Shown here piece by piece: positions 39,465 through 48,863 of a DNA stretch of 64,000 nucleotides. The notes beneath the pieces are model-generated. The model ran no database searches. It was given only the letters and a program-made list of their open reading frames with translations, and was not told the DNA's origin. The translations under genes were made by a program, and so were the position numbers. The stretch comes from Gallionella straubiae (GTDB lineage Bacteria; Pseudomonadota; Gammaproteobacteria; Burkholderiales; Gallionellaceae): positions 2,170,001 to 2,234,000 of the forward strand of contig NZ_CP194331.1 in the NCBI RefSeq assembly GCF_051257895.1, read 5' to 3'. The first letter of the stretch is position 1. Each line of letters starts with the position of its first letter.

Positions 39465-40886
39465 TTATTCCACAATCTTGATGCGTTGCCCCGCCCGCGG
39501 TTCGCCATCCGGATATTGCGCGTTGATCAGGCGCAGGTAACTTTCCGCCGATTTGCCGAGCGGCGAGTCCTGCGCGAGCCTTGCATAGGTGTCGCCCTGT
39601 CGCGCGGTGATGACATGGATGCTGAGCGGCCTGACCAGTTTGCGTTCCTCGGCGGTGAGTGCGTGGAAGCTGTGCACCGTGTCGAGGATCTCGGAGCGGT
39701 GCGCAGCCAGGCTCTGGTTGGTCTTGCCCTGGCCCTGCACGATGAATGCCTTCTGGTCGAAATAAATCACGCCGCCGACTGCATTCGGCAATTCGAAAGT
39801 GGCGGCAGGCAAACCGTTTAGGTCGAGCGAGCGCACTTGCGCGCTATAGCCCGCCAGGCGGCGTGCGTAGTCTGCCGGAGTGCCGCGTGGTTTCTGATCC
39901 ATATTCATTTGCAACCGGGCTTCGCCCTGCGGGCTGACGGCGACCAGCGCATCCGGCAGGTTATGTACCTGCCAGGCTTCCGGGAACTGCAGCGCGATGC
40001 CCAGCTCGCCGTGGTAGAAGCGGTTATTGCGGACCACGCCCTGCTCGGTGTTGTCGTTGAACACCAGTCCGTCGGTGGCGGCAAGGTACTCGGCGCGGCC
40101 CTCGAAGGGGGTGGCGGGAGCCAGCTTGTCGGCTTCGCCGACCACCTGTTTCAGGCGCGTGTCGTTGTCCGGGTGCGTGGCGAACAGGCCGGAATAGCGG
40201 CGCGGCTCGCGGCCTTCCTGCTTGGCCAACTCGGCATCCTTCAGCTCCTGGTTCTTCAGCGTGCGCAGGACGCTGATGATGGCCTGCGGATCGTAGTCGG
40301 AGCGCGCGAGGTATTGCGCACCCAGGCGGTCGGCCTCGAGCTCGTGCTCGCGCCCGTAGCCGGACAGCAGCGCGCCGCCGACCAGATTGGTGAGGTTCTG
40401 CCCGCCCATCGAATTGATTTCCGGCACGAAGATGGAGGCGATGGTCAGCCCGAGGTTGGCGGCCTGAGCGGCGCTCTGCTGGCGCACGCCGTGGCGTGCC
40501 GTGACGTGGCCGATTTCGTGGCCCACCACGGCGGCCAGCTCCGCCTCGCTGTTGAGGTAGGCCATGATGCCGCGCGTGATGTACACATAGCCGCCGGGCA
40601 GCGCGAAGGCGTTGACTTCCGGCGTGTCCAGCACGGTGAAGTGATAGCCCAGATTGGGGCGGTGGCTGTTCTTTGCGAGTTTCTGACCGATGCGGTTGAC
40701 GTAATCCTGCAACGGCTTCGATTCGTAGACCTGGTACTGCTTCTGGATCACCTGTTCGTTGTACTGGCGGCCGAGGGCGATTTCCTGTGCTTCCGACATC
40801 ATCACGAAATCGTTCTGCCCGGTGACCGGATTCTGGGCGCAGCCGGCCAGCAGCGAAAGAGCGAGGCCGATAATCAGTAGACGCAT
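39465..40886 (-). CDS. M48-family metalloprotease lipoprotein
   Basis: The 473-residue protein has a lipobox (LLAGC, cysteine near residue 16), an M48 protease domain with VVGHEIGHVTARHG near residue 125 and the third ligand region EADRLGAQYL, and a C-terminal domain ending with a LysM-like stretch (ITARQGDTYARLAQ). It is probably tethered to a periplasmic face of the envelope and related to BepA/YfgC-type quality-control proteases. Confidence 0.9.
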   Translation of the reverse strand: MRLLIIGLALSLLAGCAQNPVTGQNDFVMMSEAQEIALGRQYNEQVIQKQYQVYESKPLQDYVNRIGQKLAKNSHRPNLGYHFTVLDTPEVNAFALPGGYVYITRGIMAYLNSEAELAAVVGHEIGHVTARHGVRQQSAAQAANLGLTIASIFVPEINSMGGQNLTNLVGGALLSGYGREHELEADRLGAQYLARSDYDPQAIISVLRTLKNQELKDAELAKQEGREPRRYSGLFATHPDNDTRLKQVVGEADKLAPATPFEGRAEYLAATDGLVFNDNTEQGVVRNNRFYHGELGIALQFPEAWQVHNLPDALVAVSPQGEARLQMNMDQKPRGTPADYARRLAGYSAQVRSLDLNGLPAATFELPNAVGGVIYFDQKAFIVQGQGKTNQSLAAHRSEILDTVHSFHALTAEERKLVRPLSIHVITARQGDTYARLAQDSPLGKSAESYLRLINAQYPDGEPRAGQRIKIVE

Positions 40887-40935
40887 GGCAGTTCCTGATG
40901 GGTGTTAAAAATTAGGTGTGATTGTCGCCGCAAAT

Positions 40936-40961
40936 AAAAAAGGCAGCAAACGCTGCCTTTT
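40936..40961 (-). terminator. Intrinsic terminator of rpmE
   Basis: GGCAGC-AAAC-GCTGCC forms a stem with a T-run on both strands, longer on the minus strand, downstream of rpmE. Confidence 0.85.
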
Positions 40962-41046
40962 GATAAGACTGTGGGGCGAAGTTCCCTGATTAAACTTCTA
41001 GCCATTCGACCGGGCTATCAAAATACGACAGCCAAGTCGCTGGTTA

Positions 41047-41259
41047 TTATGCCGCAGCCTTGCCGTATTTCTGGCGGAATTTGTCGATGCGGCCGGCGGT
41101 ATCGACGATCTTCTGCGTGCCGGTATAGAACGGGTGGCATTCGGAGCAGACTTCGACGTTCAGCGCGGGCTTGCCCATGACGGACTTGGTCTTGAAGCTG
41201 TTGCCGCAACTGCAAGTCACGGTGATTTCCTGGTAGTTCGGGTGAATATCGGCTTTCAT
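41047..41259 (-). CDS. rpmE: 50S ribosomal protein L31 (zinc-binding form)
   Basis: The 70-residue protein opens MKADIHPNYQEITVTCSCGN and has cysteines C16, C18, C38 and C41, the zinc-binding set of the C+ type of L31. The start is the ATG at 41259; a longer frame upstream is not supported. A terminator lies about 85 bases downstream. Confidence 0.97.
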   Translation of the reverse strand: MKADIHPNYQEITVTCSCGNSFKTKSVMGKPALNVEVCSECHPFYTGTQKIVDTAGRIDKFRQKYGKAAA

Positions 41260-41346
41260 TTTCTTTCCTTGCGGTAATTTGGTGCGGCGGGTGTACGCAC
41301 TCACGGGGCGCGCATTATCCATAAAAATAGGGGGTTGCGCAAATTT

Positions 41347-41538
41347 TTAGCAGCAGCGTTTGATCCCCGACCACTTTTGCTGCTGCTGAAGCGCAAACCA
41401 GGCGCGGCGCGGCAGCGCCGGGGTGCCCGGATGGGCGGCGGCATGATGCGCCAGGTAACGCTCGTAGCCGTCGTCGCCGCTGAGCCGGCGGGCGGCTCGC
41501 CACAGGGTGCGCAGCAGATCATTCAGTCGCGTTGCCAT
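41347..41538 (-). CDS. YbdD/YjiX-family small protein
   Basis: The 63-residue protein (MATRLNDLLRTLWRAARRLS then GDDGYERYL) belongs to the short YbdD/YjiX (DUF466) family, which is regularly encoded beside CstA-type pyruvate or peptide carriers. Its ATG lies inside the last codons of cstA, a 16-base overlap that suggests translational coupling. Confidence 0.88.
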   Translation of the reverse strand: MATRLNDLLRTLWRAARRLSGDDGYERYLAHHAAAHPGTPALPRRAWFALQQQQKWSGIKRCC

Positions 41539-43595
41539 GCTTCCTCCAGGCGGGTCGGGTAATGCGGCGCCTCGGACAGCGGCGGCACGCGCTTGCCGCC
41601 CAGGTGGCGCGCGCAGACGCGCAACATGTCGATGACGATCAGCCACAGCAGGCCGGCGAAGAACAGCGCGAGCACGGCATCGAGTTGCTGGTTGAAGATC
41701 AGTTGCGGTGCGACTGCAGCCTTGTCCGGCGGCAAGGCGCCGGCGGCAAGCTTGTCCGACAGGCTGTTGGCGGCGGCGAGGAAGCCGATGCGCGGATCGT
41801 CGCTGGTCAGTTTTTGCCAAGTCGCGGTGCTGGTGATGACGACCAGCCAGGCCAGCGGCAGCGCGGTTATCCACGCGTACTTCAGTTTGCCGGATTTCAC
41901 CAGGATGCCGGTCGCCACGCACAGCGCAATCGCCGCGAGGATCTGGTTTGCGATGCCGAACAGCGGCCAGAGGATGTTCACTCCGCCGTTCGGATCTATC
42001 ACGCCGATATACAGGAAGTAGCCCCAGGCCGCGACGACCACCGCGCTGCTGAGCAGCACCGAGGGATACCACGAGGTGCGCCCCATCGGCTTCCACAGGT
42101 TGCCTAGCAAATCCTGCAGCATGAAGCGTCCGACGCGTGTGCCGGCGTCCAGCGTGGTGAGGATGAAGAGCGCCTCGAACATGATCGCAAAGTGGTACCA
42201 CAGCGCGAGCAGGTGCTCGCCGAATGCGCTGCCGAAGATGCTCGCCATGCCGACCGCCAGCGACGGCGCGCCACCGGTGCGCGCGAACAGCGTGGCCTCA
42301 CCCATCTGTTTGGACAGTGTATTCATCTGCTCGACGCTGACCGGGAAGCCCCAGGCGGAGATCGTCGCGACCGCTTCAGCCGCCGTCTTGCCGACCATGC
42401 CGGCCGGCGAGTTGATCGCGAAATACACGCCGGGGTCGAGCACCGTCGCGGCGATCATCGCCATGATGGCGACCAGCGACTCGAGCACCATGCCGCCGTA
42501 GCCAATCATGCGGATGTCGTGCTCGTTGGACAATAATTTAGGAGTCGTGCCGGAGGCGATCAGCGAGTGAAAACCGGAGATCGCGCCGCAGGCGATGGTG
42601 ATGAACACGAAGGGGAACAGCTTGCCGCCGAAGATCGGCCCGGTGCCGTCTACGAACTGGGTCAGCGCGGGCATTTTGATTTCGGGCCGCAACCACACGA
42701 TCGCCAGCGCGAGCAGGATTACCGTGCCGAGCTTCATGAAGGTGGACAGATAGTCGCGCGGTGCGAGCAGCAGCCATACCGGCAGGATCGCGGCGGCAAA
42801 ACCGTAACCGATGATGGCGAAGGCCAGCGGCAGACCGGGGTGGTCGAACAGTTCGCGCAGCTCGGTCTGCTGGTCGATCCAGCCGCCGCCCGCGACCGAC
42901 AGCAGCAGCAGGATTACGCCGAGCGCCGAGCCTTCCAGCACGCGCCCCGGGCGCAGCTTGTACATGTACAGCCCGACCAGCATCGCGATGGGAATCGTCG
43001 CGGCGACCGTGGAGGTCGCCCATGGGCTGTGCTTCATCGCGTTGACCACCACTAGGCCGAGCACCGCGATCAGGATGATCATGATGAGGAAGGTGGCGAT
43101 CAGCGCGGCGATGCCGCCGATGCTGCCCAGCTCGTCGCGCGCCATCTGGCCGAGGCTGCGGCCGTCACGGCGCGTGGAGAAGAACAGCGTCACCATGTCC
43201 TGCACGCAGCCGCCCAGCACCGCGCCGATCAATATCCACAGGGTGCCGGGCAGGTAGCCGAACTGCGCGGCCAGCGTCGGGCCGATCAGCGGGCCGGGGC
43301 CGGCGATGGCGGCGAAATGGTGGCCGAACACAACCCAGCGATTCGTCGGCATGAAGTCGCGACCGTTGTTGAGCCGCTCGGCCGGCGTGGCGCGTGTCTC
43401 ATCGATGCACAGCACGGTTGCGGCAATCCATGCCGCGTAGAAGCGGTAGGCGATGGCGTACACGCACAGCGCGGCGGTGACGAACCACAGTGCGTTGATC
43501 GATTCGCCGCGGTTCAGCGCGATGCCGCCGACTGCCGCTGCGCCCAGCAGCGCGACGCCCAGCCATATCAAGACGGAGGAAAGGTTTGTTTTCAT
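41523..43595 (-). CDS. cstA: Carbon starvation protein A (CstA-family transporter)
   Basis: The polytopic inner-membrane protein of about 690 residues has the family segments ALNRGESINALW, FGHHFAAIAGPGPLIGP and GAVLGGCVQDMVTLFFSTRR. CstA carriers import pyruvate or peptides during carbon limitation. The ATG at 43595 (MKTNLSSVLIWLG) best fits homologue length; the frame extends upstream to 43631 without a ribosome site. It overlaps the ybdD-like gene. Confidence 0.93.
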   Translation of the reverse strand: MKTNLSSVLIWLGVALLGAAAVGGIALNRGESINALWFVTAALCVYAIAYRFYAAWIAATVLCIDETRATPAERLNNGRDFMPTNRWVVFGHHFAAIAGPGPLIGPTLAAQFGYLPGTLWILIGAVLGGCVQDMVTLFFSTRRDGRSLGQMARDELGSIGGIAALIATFLIMIILIAVLGLVVVNAMKHSPWATSTVAATIPIAMLVGLYMYKLRPGRVLEGSALGVILLLLSVAGGGWIDQQTELRELFDHPGLPLAFAIIGYGFAAAILPVWLLLAPRDYLSTFMKLGTVILLALAIVWLRPEIKMPALTQFVDGTGPIFGGKLFPFVFITIACGAISGFHSLIASGTTPKLLSNEHDIRMIGYGGMVLESLVAIMAMIAATVLDPGVYFAINSPAGMVGKTAAEAVATISAWGFPVSVEQMNTLSKQMGEATLFARTGGAPSLAVGMASIFGSAFGEHLLALWYHFAIMFEALFILTTLDAGTRVGRFMLQDLLGNLWKPMGRTSWYPSVLLSSAVVVAAWGYFLYIGVIDPNGGVNILWPLFGIANQILAAIALCVATGILVKSGKLKYAWITALPLAWLVVITSTATWQKLTSDDPRIGFLAAANSLSDKLAAGALPPDKAAVAPQLIFNQQLDAVLALFFAGLLWLIVIDMLRVCARHLGGKRVPPLSEAPHYPTRLEEAWQRD

Positions 43596-43719
43596 GGAGG
43601 GCATACGAGGAACGGAAATTTTATGCGACAATGGTATATTAGAATAAAAAATTGAGGCGTGTTAATCCGCCCTTTCAGCCGCACAGCACGGCGACACAAT
43701 AAATCAGGGAAGAAAGTTT

Positions 43720-44682
43720 TTGGAAAACCTCAGGCAATTGATCGCCGCGGACATGGCGGCCGTGGACCAGGTGATACGCACCCGGCTGCACTCGGAAGTG
43801 ATGCTGATCAATCAGGTCGGCGAATACATCATCAACAGCGGCGGCAAGCGGCTGCGCCCGGCGCTGGTAGTGTTGTCCGCCGAGGCTTTCAACTACAAGG
43901 GTAAATACCATTACGATCTGGCGGCGGTGGTGGAGTTCATCCATACCGCCACGCTGCTGCACGACGATGTGGTGGATGAATCCTCGTTGCGCCGCGGGCG
44001 CGAGACGGCCAATGCGCTGTTCGGCAATTCCGCCAGTGTGCTGGTCGGCGATTTCCTGTATTCGCGAGCCTTCCAGATGATGGTCGCGGTGGGCGAGATG
44101 CGCGTGATGCAGACGCTGGCCGACGCCACCAACACCATCGCCGAGGGCGAGGTGCTGCAACTGCTCAATTGCCACGATGCGGATGTCGATGCCGCCAACT
44201 ACATGCGCGTGATCCACTGCAAGACCGCCAAGCTGTTCGAGGCGGCGATGCGCCTCGGCGCGATTCTCGGCAAGGCCTCGGCGGCTGATGAAGAGGCTGC
44301 GGCAAAATACGGCATGCATCTCGGCACCGCGTTCCAGCTCGTCGATGACGTGCTCGACTATTCCGCCGACGAGGCGCAGACCGGCAAGCATCTCGGCGAC
44401 GACCTCGCCGAAGGCAAGCCCACCCTGCCGCTGATCTACGCCATGCAGCACGGCACGCCGGAACAGGCCGCCGTGGTGCGCGGTGCGATCGAGCAGGGCG
44501 ATGTGGAGAAGTTCGACGAAGTGCTGCGGATTATCCATGTCACCGGCGCACTGGATTTCACGCGCCAGCAGGCGATGCGTGAAGTGGAAGCGGCCTGCGC
44601 GGCTATCGCCGCACTTGCCGATTCAAAATACAAACAATGTCTGTTAGAATTAGCGCACTTTGCCGCCACGCGGCAATTTTAG
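43720..44682 (+). CDS. ispB: Octaprenyl diphosphate synthase
   Basis: The 320-residue trans-prenyltransferase makes the ubiquinone side chain. The two aspartate motifs are LLHDDVVDES near residue 85 and QLVDDVLDYS near 212, with GGKRLRPAL at about 45. The start seems to be TTG at 43720 (MENLRQLIAADMAAVDQVIR); the first ATG would cut a conserved region. tRNA-Pro follows on the same strand. Confidence 0.93.
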   Translation: MENLRQLIAADMAAVDQVIRTRLHSEVMLINQVGEYIINSGGKRLRPALVVLSAEAFNYKGKYHYDLAAVVEFIHTATLLHDDVVDESSLRRGRETANALFGNSASVLVGDFLYSRAFQMMVAVGEMRVMQTLADATNTIAEGEVLQLLNCHDADVDAANYMRVIHCKTAKLFEAAMRLGAILGKASAADEEAAAKYGMHLGTAFQLVDDVLDYSADEAQTGKHLGDDLAEGKPTLPLIYAMQHGTPEQAAVVRGAIEQGDVEKFDEVLRIIHVTGALDFTRQQAMREVEAACAAIAALADSKYKQCLLELAHFAATRQF

Positions 44683-44715
44683 TTTCCGGTCAGGCTGGTT
44701 TTTGGCCTTTCGCAA

Positions 44716-44792
<77 letters not shown>

Positions 44793-45142
44793 ATCAAAGT
44801 TGGTCTTCTGAATTTCCCGTCAATTCCCTTCTTCCGCCGCCATGGATTTTTCCTGGCGGAGCCGAGCATTTGGATTTTGTGGTCATTTTGCTGCTGCGAA
44901 CCGATTGCAATTCCTCTTCGAGCCTTCTTTGTCATTAAGCCGAATGGACTAGTTATTTTGGTCTATATCGGCGAAGTGGCCGGTATGGTCTAATCCCCAT
45001 CCGAATTACTCTCTGTCGAAGCTGTTAACGCATGCGGCGGCAGAAAACAGGCTGGATTGAAATTGAATCAATCGGTTATCAGAAAGCGCGATTCTCTGTT
45101 TTTAATAATACCGGCCACCAGTCCGGTGCATGGGAGAGTTGC
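44793..45142. other. Intergenic stretch between tRNA-Pro and the molybdenum island
   Basis: I see no gene here. The sequence is less GC-rich than its surroundings. The open frame on the minus strand across the tRNA is the usual artefact. A promoter for the molybdenum operon should lie near its right end, but no clear site stands out. Confidence 0.5.
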
Positions 45143-45673
45143 ATGAAGATATTCCGCATTTGCGGTTACGGCGGCGGGCGCGGCGAGCTGGTAGCCAGGC
45201 TTGCCGAGGAGTTCAGCTTCCGGCAAGTCGGGATCGCGGCGGTGAAATATGCGCACAAGCCATTCGACATGGACAAGCCGGGATCGGAAACCAGCAACCT
45301 GCGCCAAGGCGGCTGCCGGCAGACGCTGATTGCCAACCGCGACCGCTGGGGGCTGCTGTGCGAAACCCCCGATCAGACCGATCCCGATCCTGTCCTGCTG
45401 GCCGGACATCTCGCCGAATGCGACCTGGTCCTGGCGATCGGCTTCGACAATGCGCCCTTGCCCGGCCTCGAGGTGATGCGCGCCGACAATCCCGGTGAGC
45501 CGCTATGCCGGCGCGACCCGCATATCCAGGCCGTAGTCATCGATGGCGTTCCGCCGCCGGGCGTGCCTTACAGCTTTGCGCACACCGACATCGAGAATAT
45601 CGCCACGCATATCCTGGAGCGGGCGGTTCTGCTTCCCCCGCGGACAGATGACAGACGGACTGCTGCGCATTAA
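45143..45673 (+). CDS. MobB-like protein with degraded P-loop
   Basis: The 176-residue protein resembles the GTP-binding MobB of molybdenum-cofactor synthesis: IAAVKYAHKPFDMDKPGSET matches the MobB pattern around KHxHHxxxxDxPGKDS. Its Walker A position reads GYGGGRGEL instead of GxSGSGKTT, so the phosphate-binding lysine is missing. It probably cannot bind GTP in the normal way and may be a structural or regulatory relative. It leads the plus-strand molybdenum gene run; a normal mobB lies at 48864. Confidence 0.75.
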   Translation: MKIFRICGYGGGRGELVARLAEEFSFRQVGIAAVKYAHKPFDMDKPGSETSNLRQGGCRQTLIANRDRWGLLCETPDQTDPDPVLLAGHLAECDLVLAIGFDNAPLPGLEVMRADNPGEPLCRRDPHIQAVVIDGVPPPGVPYSFAHTDIENIATHILERAVLLPPRTDDRRTAAH

Positions 45674-45681
45674 CATGCATC

Positions 45682-46791
45682 ATGGCTGAGATATCCAGAA
45701 TCATTCCGATTGCATCCGCTGTCACACAGGAGACTGGGGCCGTACTGGATGATACCTTGCGGGGATATGGGCAATTCGTTGCCGACTCCCTGCAGCGGCC
45801 GCTGCGCGACCTGCGCATCTCGGTCACCGATCGCTGCAACCTGCGCTGCACCTACTGCATGCCGCGCGAAGCCTTCGATGAGCATTCCTTCCTGCCGCGC
45901 GCCGAGCTGCTCAACTTCGAGGAGATCGAGCGGCTGGCCAGATCGTTTATCCAGCTCGGGGTGCAGAAAATCCGCCTGACCGGCGGCGAGCCGCTGCTGC
46001 GCCGCGGTGTCGAACGTCTGATCGAGTCGCTCGCCAGGCTGCACACTAGGGAAGGCAAGCCGGTCGAAGTCGCGCTGACCACCAATGCCGTGCTGCTGGC
46101 CAAGAAGGCGCAGGCGCTCAAGGATGCCGGCCTGGCGCGCATCACCGCCAGCCTCGACGGACTGACCGACGAGACCTTCCGGCACATGAGCGACTCGGAT
46201 GTTTCCGTTAGGACCGTGCTGGACGGCATCGCTGCCGCGCAGCGCGTCGGGCTTGCGCCGGTCAAGGTCAATATGGTGGTCAGGCGCGGCGTAAACGATC
46301 ACGAAATCATCCCGATGGCGGGGCATTTCCGCAACAGCGGCGTCGTGCTGCGCTTCATCGAATTCATGGACGTAGGCTGCACCAACGGCTGGTGCATGGA
46401 CGACGTGGTTCCGGCGCGGGAAATCCTGGAAAAGATCAACAGCCGCTACCCTGTCCTGCAGGCCGACCCCAATTACACCGGCGAAGTCGCGGAGCGCTGG
46501 CGCTATGCGGACGGCGGCGGCGAGGTCGGGGTGATCGCATCGGTCACCCAGGCGTTCTGCCACGAATGCACCCGCGCGAGGCTTTCCACCGACGGCAAGC
46601 TCTATACCTGTCTGTTCGCCAGCAATGGCGCGGACTTGCGCGGCCCGCTGCGCACGGGTGCGACGGATCAAATGCTGACCAACCTGATTGCCGGCAAGTG
46701 GGAGCAGCGCTTCGACCGCTACTCGCAACTGCGCCACGCCGCGACGGAAAGACCCAGAGAAAAAATAGAAATGTCCTATATCGGCGGGTGA
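45682..46791 (+). CDS. moaA: GTP 3',8-cyclase
   Basis: This radical-SAM enzyme starts molybdopterin synthesis by cyclising GTP. The 369-residue product has the N-terminal cluster motif CNLRCTYC (C52, C56, C59) and the C-terminal cluster region FCHECTRARLSTDGKLYTCL. The N-terminus is extended by about 35 residues compared with the core enzyme. It follows the MobB-like gene by eight bases. Confidence 0.97.
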   Translation: MAEISRIIPIASAVTQETGAVLDDTLRGYGQFVADSLQRPLRDLRISVTDRCNLRCTYCMPREAFDEHSFLPRAELLNFEEIERLARSFIQLGVQKIRLTGGEPLLRRGVERLIESLARLHTREGKPVEVALTTNAVLLAKKAQALKDAGLARITASLDGLTDETFRHMSDSDVSVRTVLDGIAAAQRVGLAPVKVNMVVRRGVNDHEIIPMAGHFRNSGVVLRFIEFMDVGCTNGWCMDDVVPAREILEKINSRYPVLQADPNYTGEVAERWRYADGGGEVGVIASVTQAFCHECTRARLSTDGKLYTCLFASNGADLRGPLRTGATDQMLTNLIAGKWEQRFDRYSQLRHAATERPREKIEMSYIGG

Positions 46792-46835
46792 TGATTTTTT
46801 CGCGCGTAATTCATTTTCAACTGTAGACTGCCTGC

Positions 46836-47675
46836 ATGGACGACCAACAACTGCTGCGCTATAGCCGGCATATCCTGCTGCCGGAGATCGGCATCGAGGG
46901 GCAGCAGCGCCTGCTCGACGCTACGGCGCTCATCATCGGCCTCGGCGGGCTAGGCTCGCCCGCCGCGCTGTACCTCGCCGCCAGCGGCGTCGGCAAACTG
47001 ATCCTGTGCGACCACGACGAGGTGGACTTCAGCAATCTGCAGCGCCAGATCATCCACCGCACTTCGACGGTCGGGCTGCCCAAGGTCGACTCCGCGCAGG
47101 CCGCGCTGCACGAGATCAACCCCGAAGTCGAATGCGTTGCCGTACCGGTGCGCGCCGATGCGGCGCAGTTGCGCGAGCTGGCTGCGCAGGCTGACGTGGT
47201 GCTGGATTGCAGCGACAACTTTGCCACGCGCTACGCCGTCAACCGCGTCTGCCTGGAACTGCGCAAGCCGCTGGTTTCGGGCGCGGCGATCCAGTTCGAC
47301 GGGCAGGTCTCGGTATTCGACTTCCGCCGTGAAGAGGAACCCGAACAAACGAAAGCACCCTGCTACAACTGTCTGTTCCCCGAGGACAGCGTAGCGGCCG
47401 AGCTGCGCTGTGCGACCACCGGCGTATTCGCGCCGCTGGTCGGCATCGTCGGCGCGCTGCAGGCGGCGGAGGCGCTCAAGGTGTTGATGGGAGTGGAGCG
47501 CGGCCTGAGCGGCAGGCTGCTCACGATCAACGCGCTCGACATGCAGGTCATGCGCAGCGCGCTGAGCAAGGACCCCGCCTGCCGCGCCTGTGGCGGTACG
47601 GCCTCTCCCTTGCGGGAGGAAGATGTTGTGATGGAAAGTTGCACTTCAAAGGCGAATGGCACATGGACGAATTGA
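46836..47675 (+). CDS. moeB: Molybdopterin-synthase adenylyltransferase
   Basis: MoeB adenylates the C-terminal glycine of MoaD. The 279-residue E1-like protein has the ATP-binding GLGGLGSPAALYLAASGVGK at about residue 35, DHDEVDFSNLQRQIIH, and two CxxC pairs (CYNC and CRAC) for zinc. A C-terminal tail runs past the usual end and overlaps the moaC start by 13 bases. ThiF is the close alternative; the setting favours MoeB. Confidence 0.93.
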   Translation: MDDQQLLRYSRHILLPEIGIEGQQRLLDATALIIGLGGLGSPAALYLAASGVGKLILCDHDEVDFSNLQRQIIHRTSTVGLPKVDSAQAALHEINPEVECVAVPVRADAAQLRELAAQADVVLDCSDNFATRYAVNRVCLELRKPLVSGAAIQFDGQVSVFDFRREEEPEQTKAPCYNCLFPEDSVAAELRCATTGVFAPLVGIVGALQAAEALKVLMGVERGLSGRLLTINALDMQVMRSALSKDPACRACGGTASPLREEDVVMESCTSKANGTWTN

Positions 47676-48181
47676 CCCATTTTTCCGACGCGGGCCGCGC
47701 GCGCATGGTGGATGTCTCGGCAAAATCCGACACCCAGCGCGTCGCGATTGCCAGCGGCGTGCTGCGCATGCAGCCCGCGACGCTGGAGCGCATCCGCGCG
47801 GGCAGGATCGCCAAGGGCGACGTGCTGACGGTGGCCGATGTCGGCGCGGTCATGGCGGCGAAGCGCACCTCCGACATGATCCCGATGTGCCATCCCATTG
47901 CGCTGACCGGCGTGGAGGTCGAGTTCAGCGAGATCACCGAGCCGGATGCGAGCGGCTGCGTGGGCATCAAGGTCGTCACCACGGCGGGCTGCACCGGCCA
48001 GACCGGGGTCGAGATGGAGGCCTTGTGCGCCGCCAATGTGGCGCTGCTGACCATTTACGACATGTGCAAGGCGATCGACCGCGGCATGCGCATCGAGTTC
48101 GTGCAGCTGGAGGAGAAGCGCGGCGGCAAGAGCGGCGTCTGGCTTCGGGAAGACTTGGGGAAGCGCGGAGAAATGAAATGA
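47663..48181 (+). CDS. moaC: Cyclic pyranopterin monophosphate synthase
   Basis: MoaC works with MoaA to make cyclic pyranopterin monophosphate. The 172-residue product carries MVDVSAKSDTQRVA, KRTSDMIPMCHPIALTG, and MEALCAANVALLTIYDMCKA. I chose the ATG at 47663 with AAGGCG upstream, inside the moeB end; the frame upstream is open but not conserved. Its stop overlaps the moaD start (ATGA). Confidence 0.96.
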   Translation: MDELTHFSDAGRARMVDVSAKSDTQRVAIASGVLRMQPATLERIRAGRIAKGDVLTVADVGAVMAAKRTSDMIPMCHPIALTGVEVEFSEITEPDASGCVGIKVVTTAGCTGQTGVEMEALCAANVALLTIYDMCKAIDRGMRIEFVQLEEKRGGKSGVWLREDLGKRGEMK

Positions 48182-48417
48182 TCAGGGTGTTGTTCTTCGG
48201 CCCGATCGCGGCCGCGACGGGCGAGCGGGAGGTCTCGGTGGCGCATGCGCCGGGGCTGACGCTGGGCAGCCTCAAGGAAACGCTTGCGGCGCGTTACCCG
48301 GAAGCCATGCACCTCGCGACGATGATGGCGGTCAACGGCGAACACGCCCGCGACCTTGCGCTGCCGCTTGCGGACAACAGCGAAGTGGCCTTCATGGCCA
48401 AGTTTTCAGGCGGGTAA
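48178..48417 (+). CDS. moaD: Molybdopterin synthase sulfur carrier subunit
   Basis: The 79-residue ubiquitin-like protein starts MIRVLFFGPIAAATGEREV and ends in FSGG, the glycine pair that carries the thiocarboxylate sulphur after activation by MoeB. Its ATG overlaps the moaC stop, and moaE follows 11 bases later. Confidence 0.95.
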   Translation: MIRVLFFGPIAAATGEREVSVAHAPGLTLGSLKETLAARYPEAMHLATMMAVNGEHARDLALPLADNSEVAFMAKFSGG

Positions 48418-48428
48418 AGGGTGATCCA

Positions 48429-48854
48429 ATGAAAGACGCAGTTCGCATCCAGGCCGAAGACTTCTCCCAGGACGAGGAGATTGCGGCGCTCAAGGGCAGC
48501 TCGAAACGCATGGGCGGCATCGCCACCTTTCTCGGCTGCGCGCGTGATTTTTCGGAAGGGCGCGAGGTCTCGGAGATCAGCTTCGATGCCTACGGCAGCA
48601 TGGCGCTGTCGGAACTGAACAAGCTGCGCAGCGATGCGATCGAGAAATACGCCCTGCTGGATGCGCGCATCGTGCATCGCATCGGCACGGTCAGCGGCGG
48701 CGACAACATCGTGTTCATCGCGGCAGGCGCGGAGCATCGCGTCGCCGCACTGGAAGCCTGCCGCTGGATGATCGACGAGCTGAAGCAGCGCGTGCCGATC
48801 TGGAAGAAAGAAGTCACGCCGCAGGGAGAGTCTTGGGTGACTCCCCATCCATAG
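48429..48854 (+). CDS. moaE: Molybdopterin synthase catalytic subunit
   Basis: The 141-residue large subunit of molybdopterin synthase inserts sulphur into cyclic pyranopterin phosphate. Family segments are MGGIATFLGCARDF, HRIGTVSGGDNIVFIAAGAE and the catalytic-lysine region IWKKEV near the C-terminus. It follows moaD directly and precedes mobB by nine bases. Confidence 0.95.
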   Translation: MKDAVRIQAEDFSQDEEIAALKGSSKRMGGIATFLGCARDFSEGREVSEISFDAYGSMALSELNKLRSDAIEKYALLDARIVHRIGTVSGGDNIVFIAAGAEHRVAALEACRWMIDELKQRVPIWKKEVTPQGESWVTPHP

Positions 48855-48863
48855 GTTTAATTC

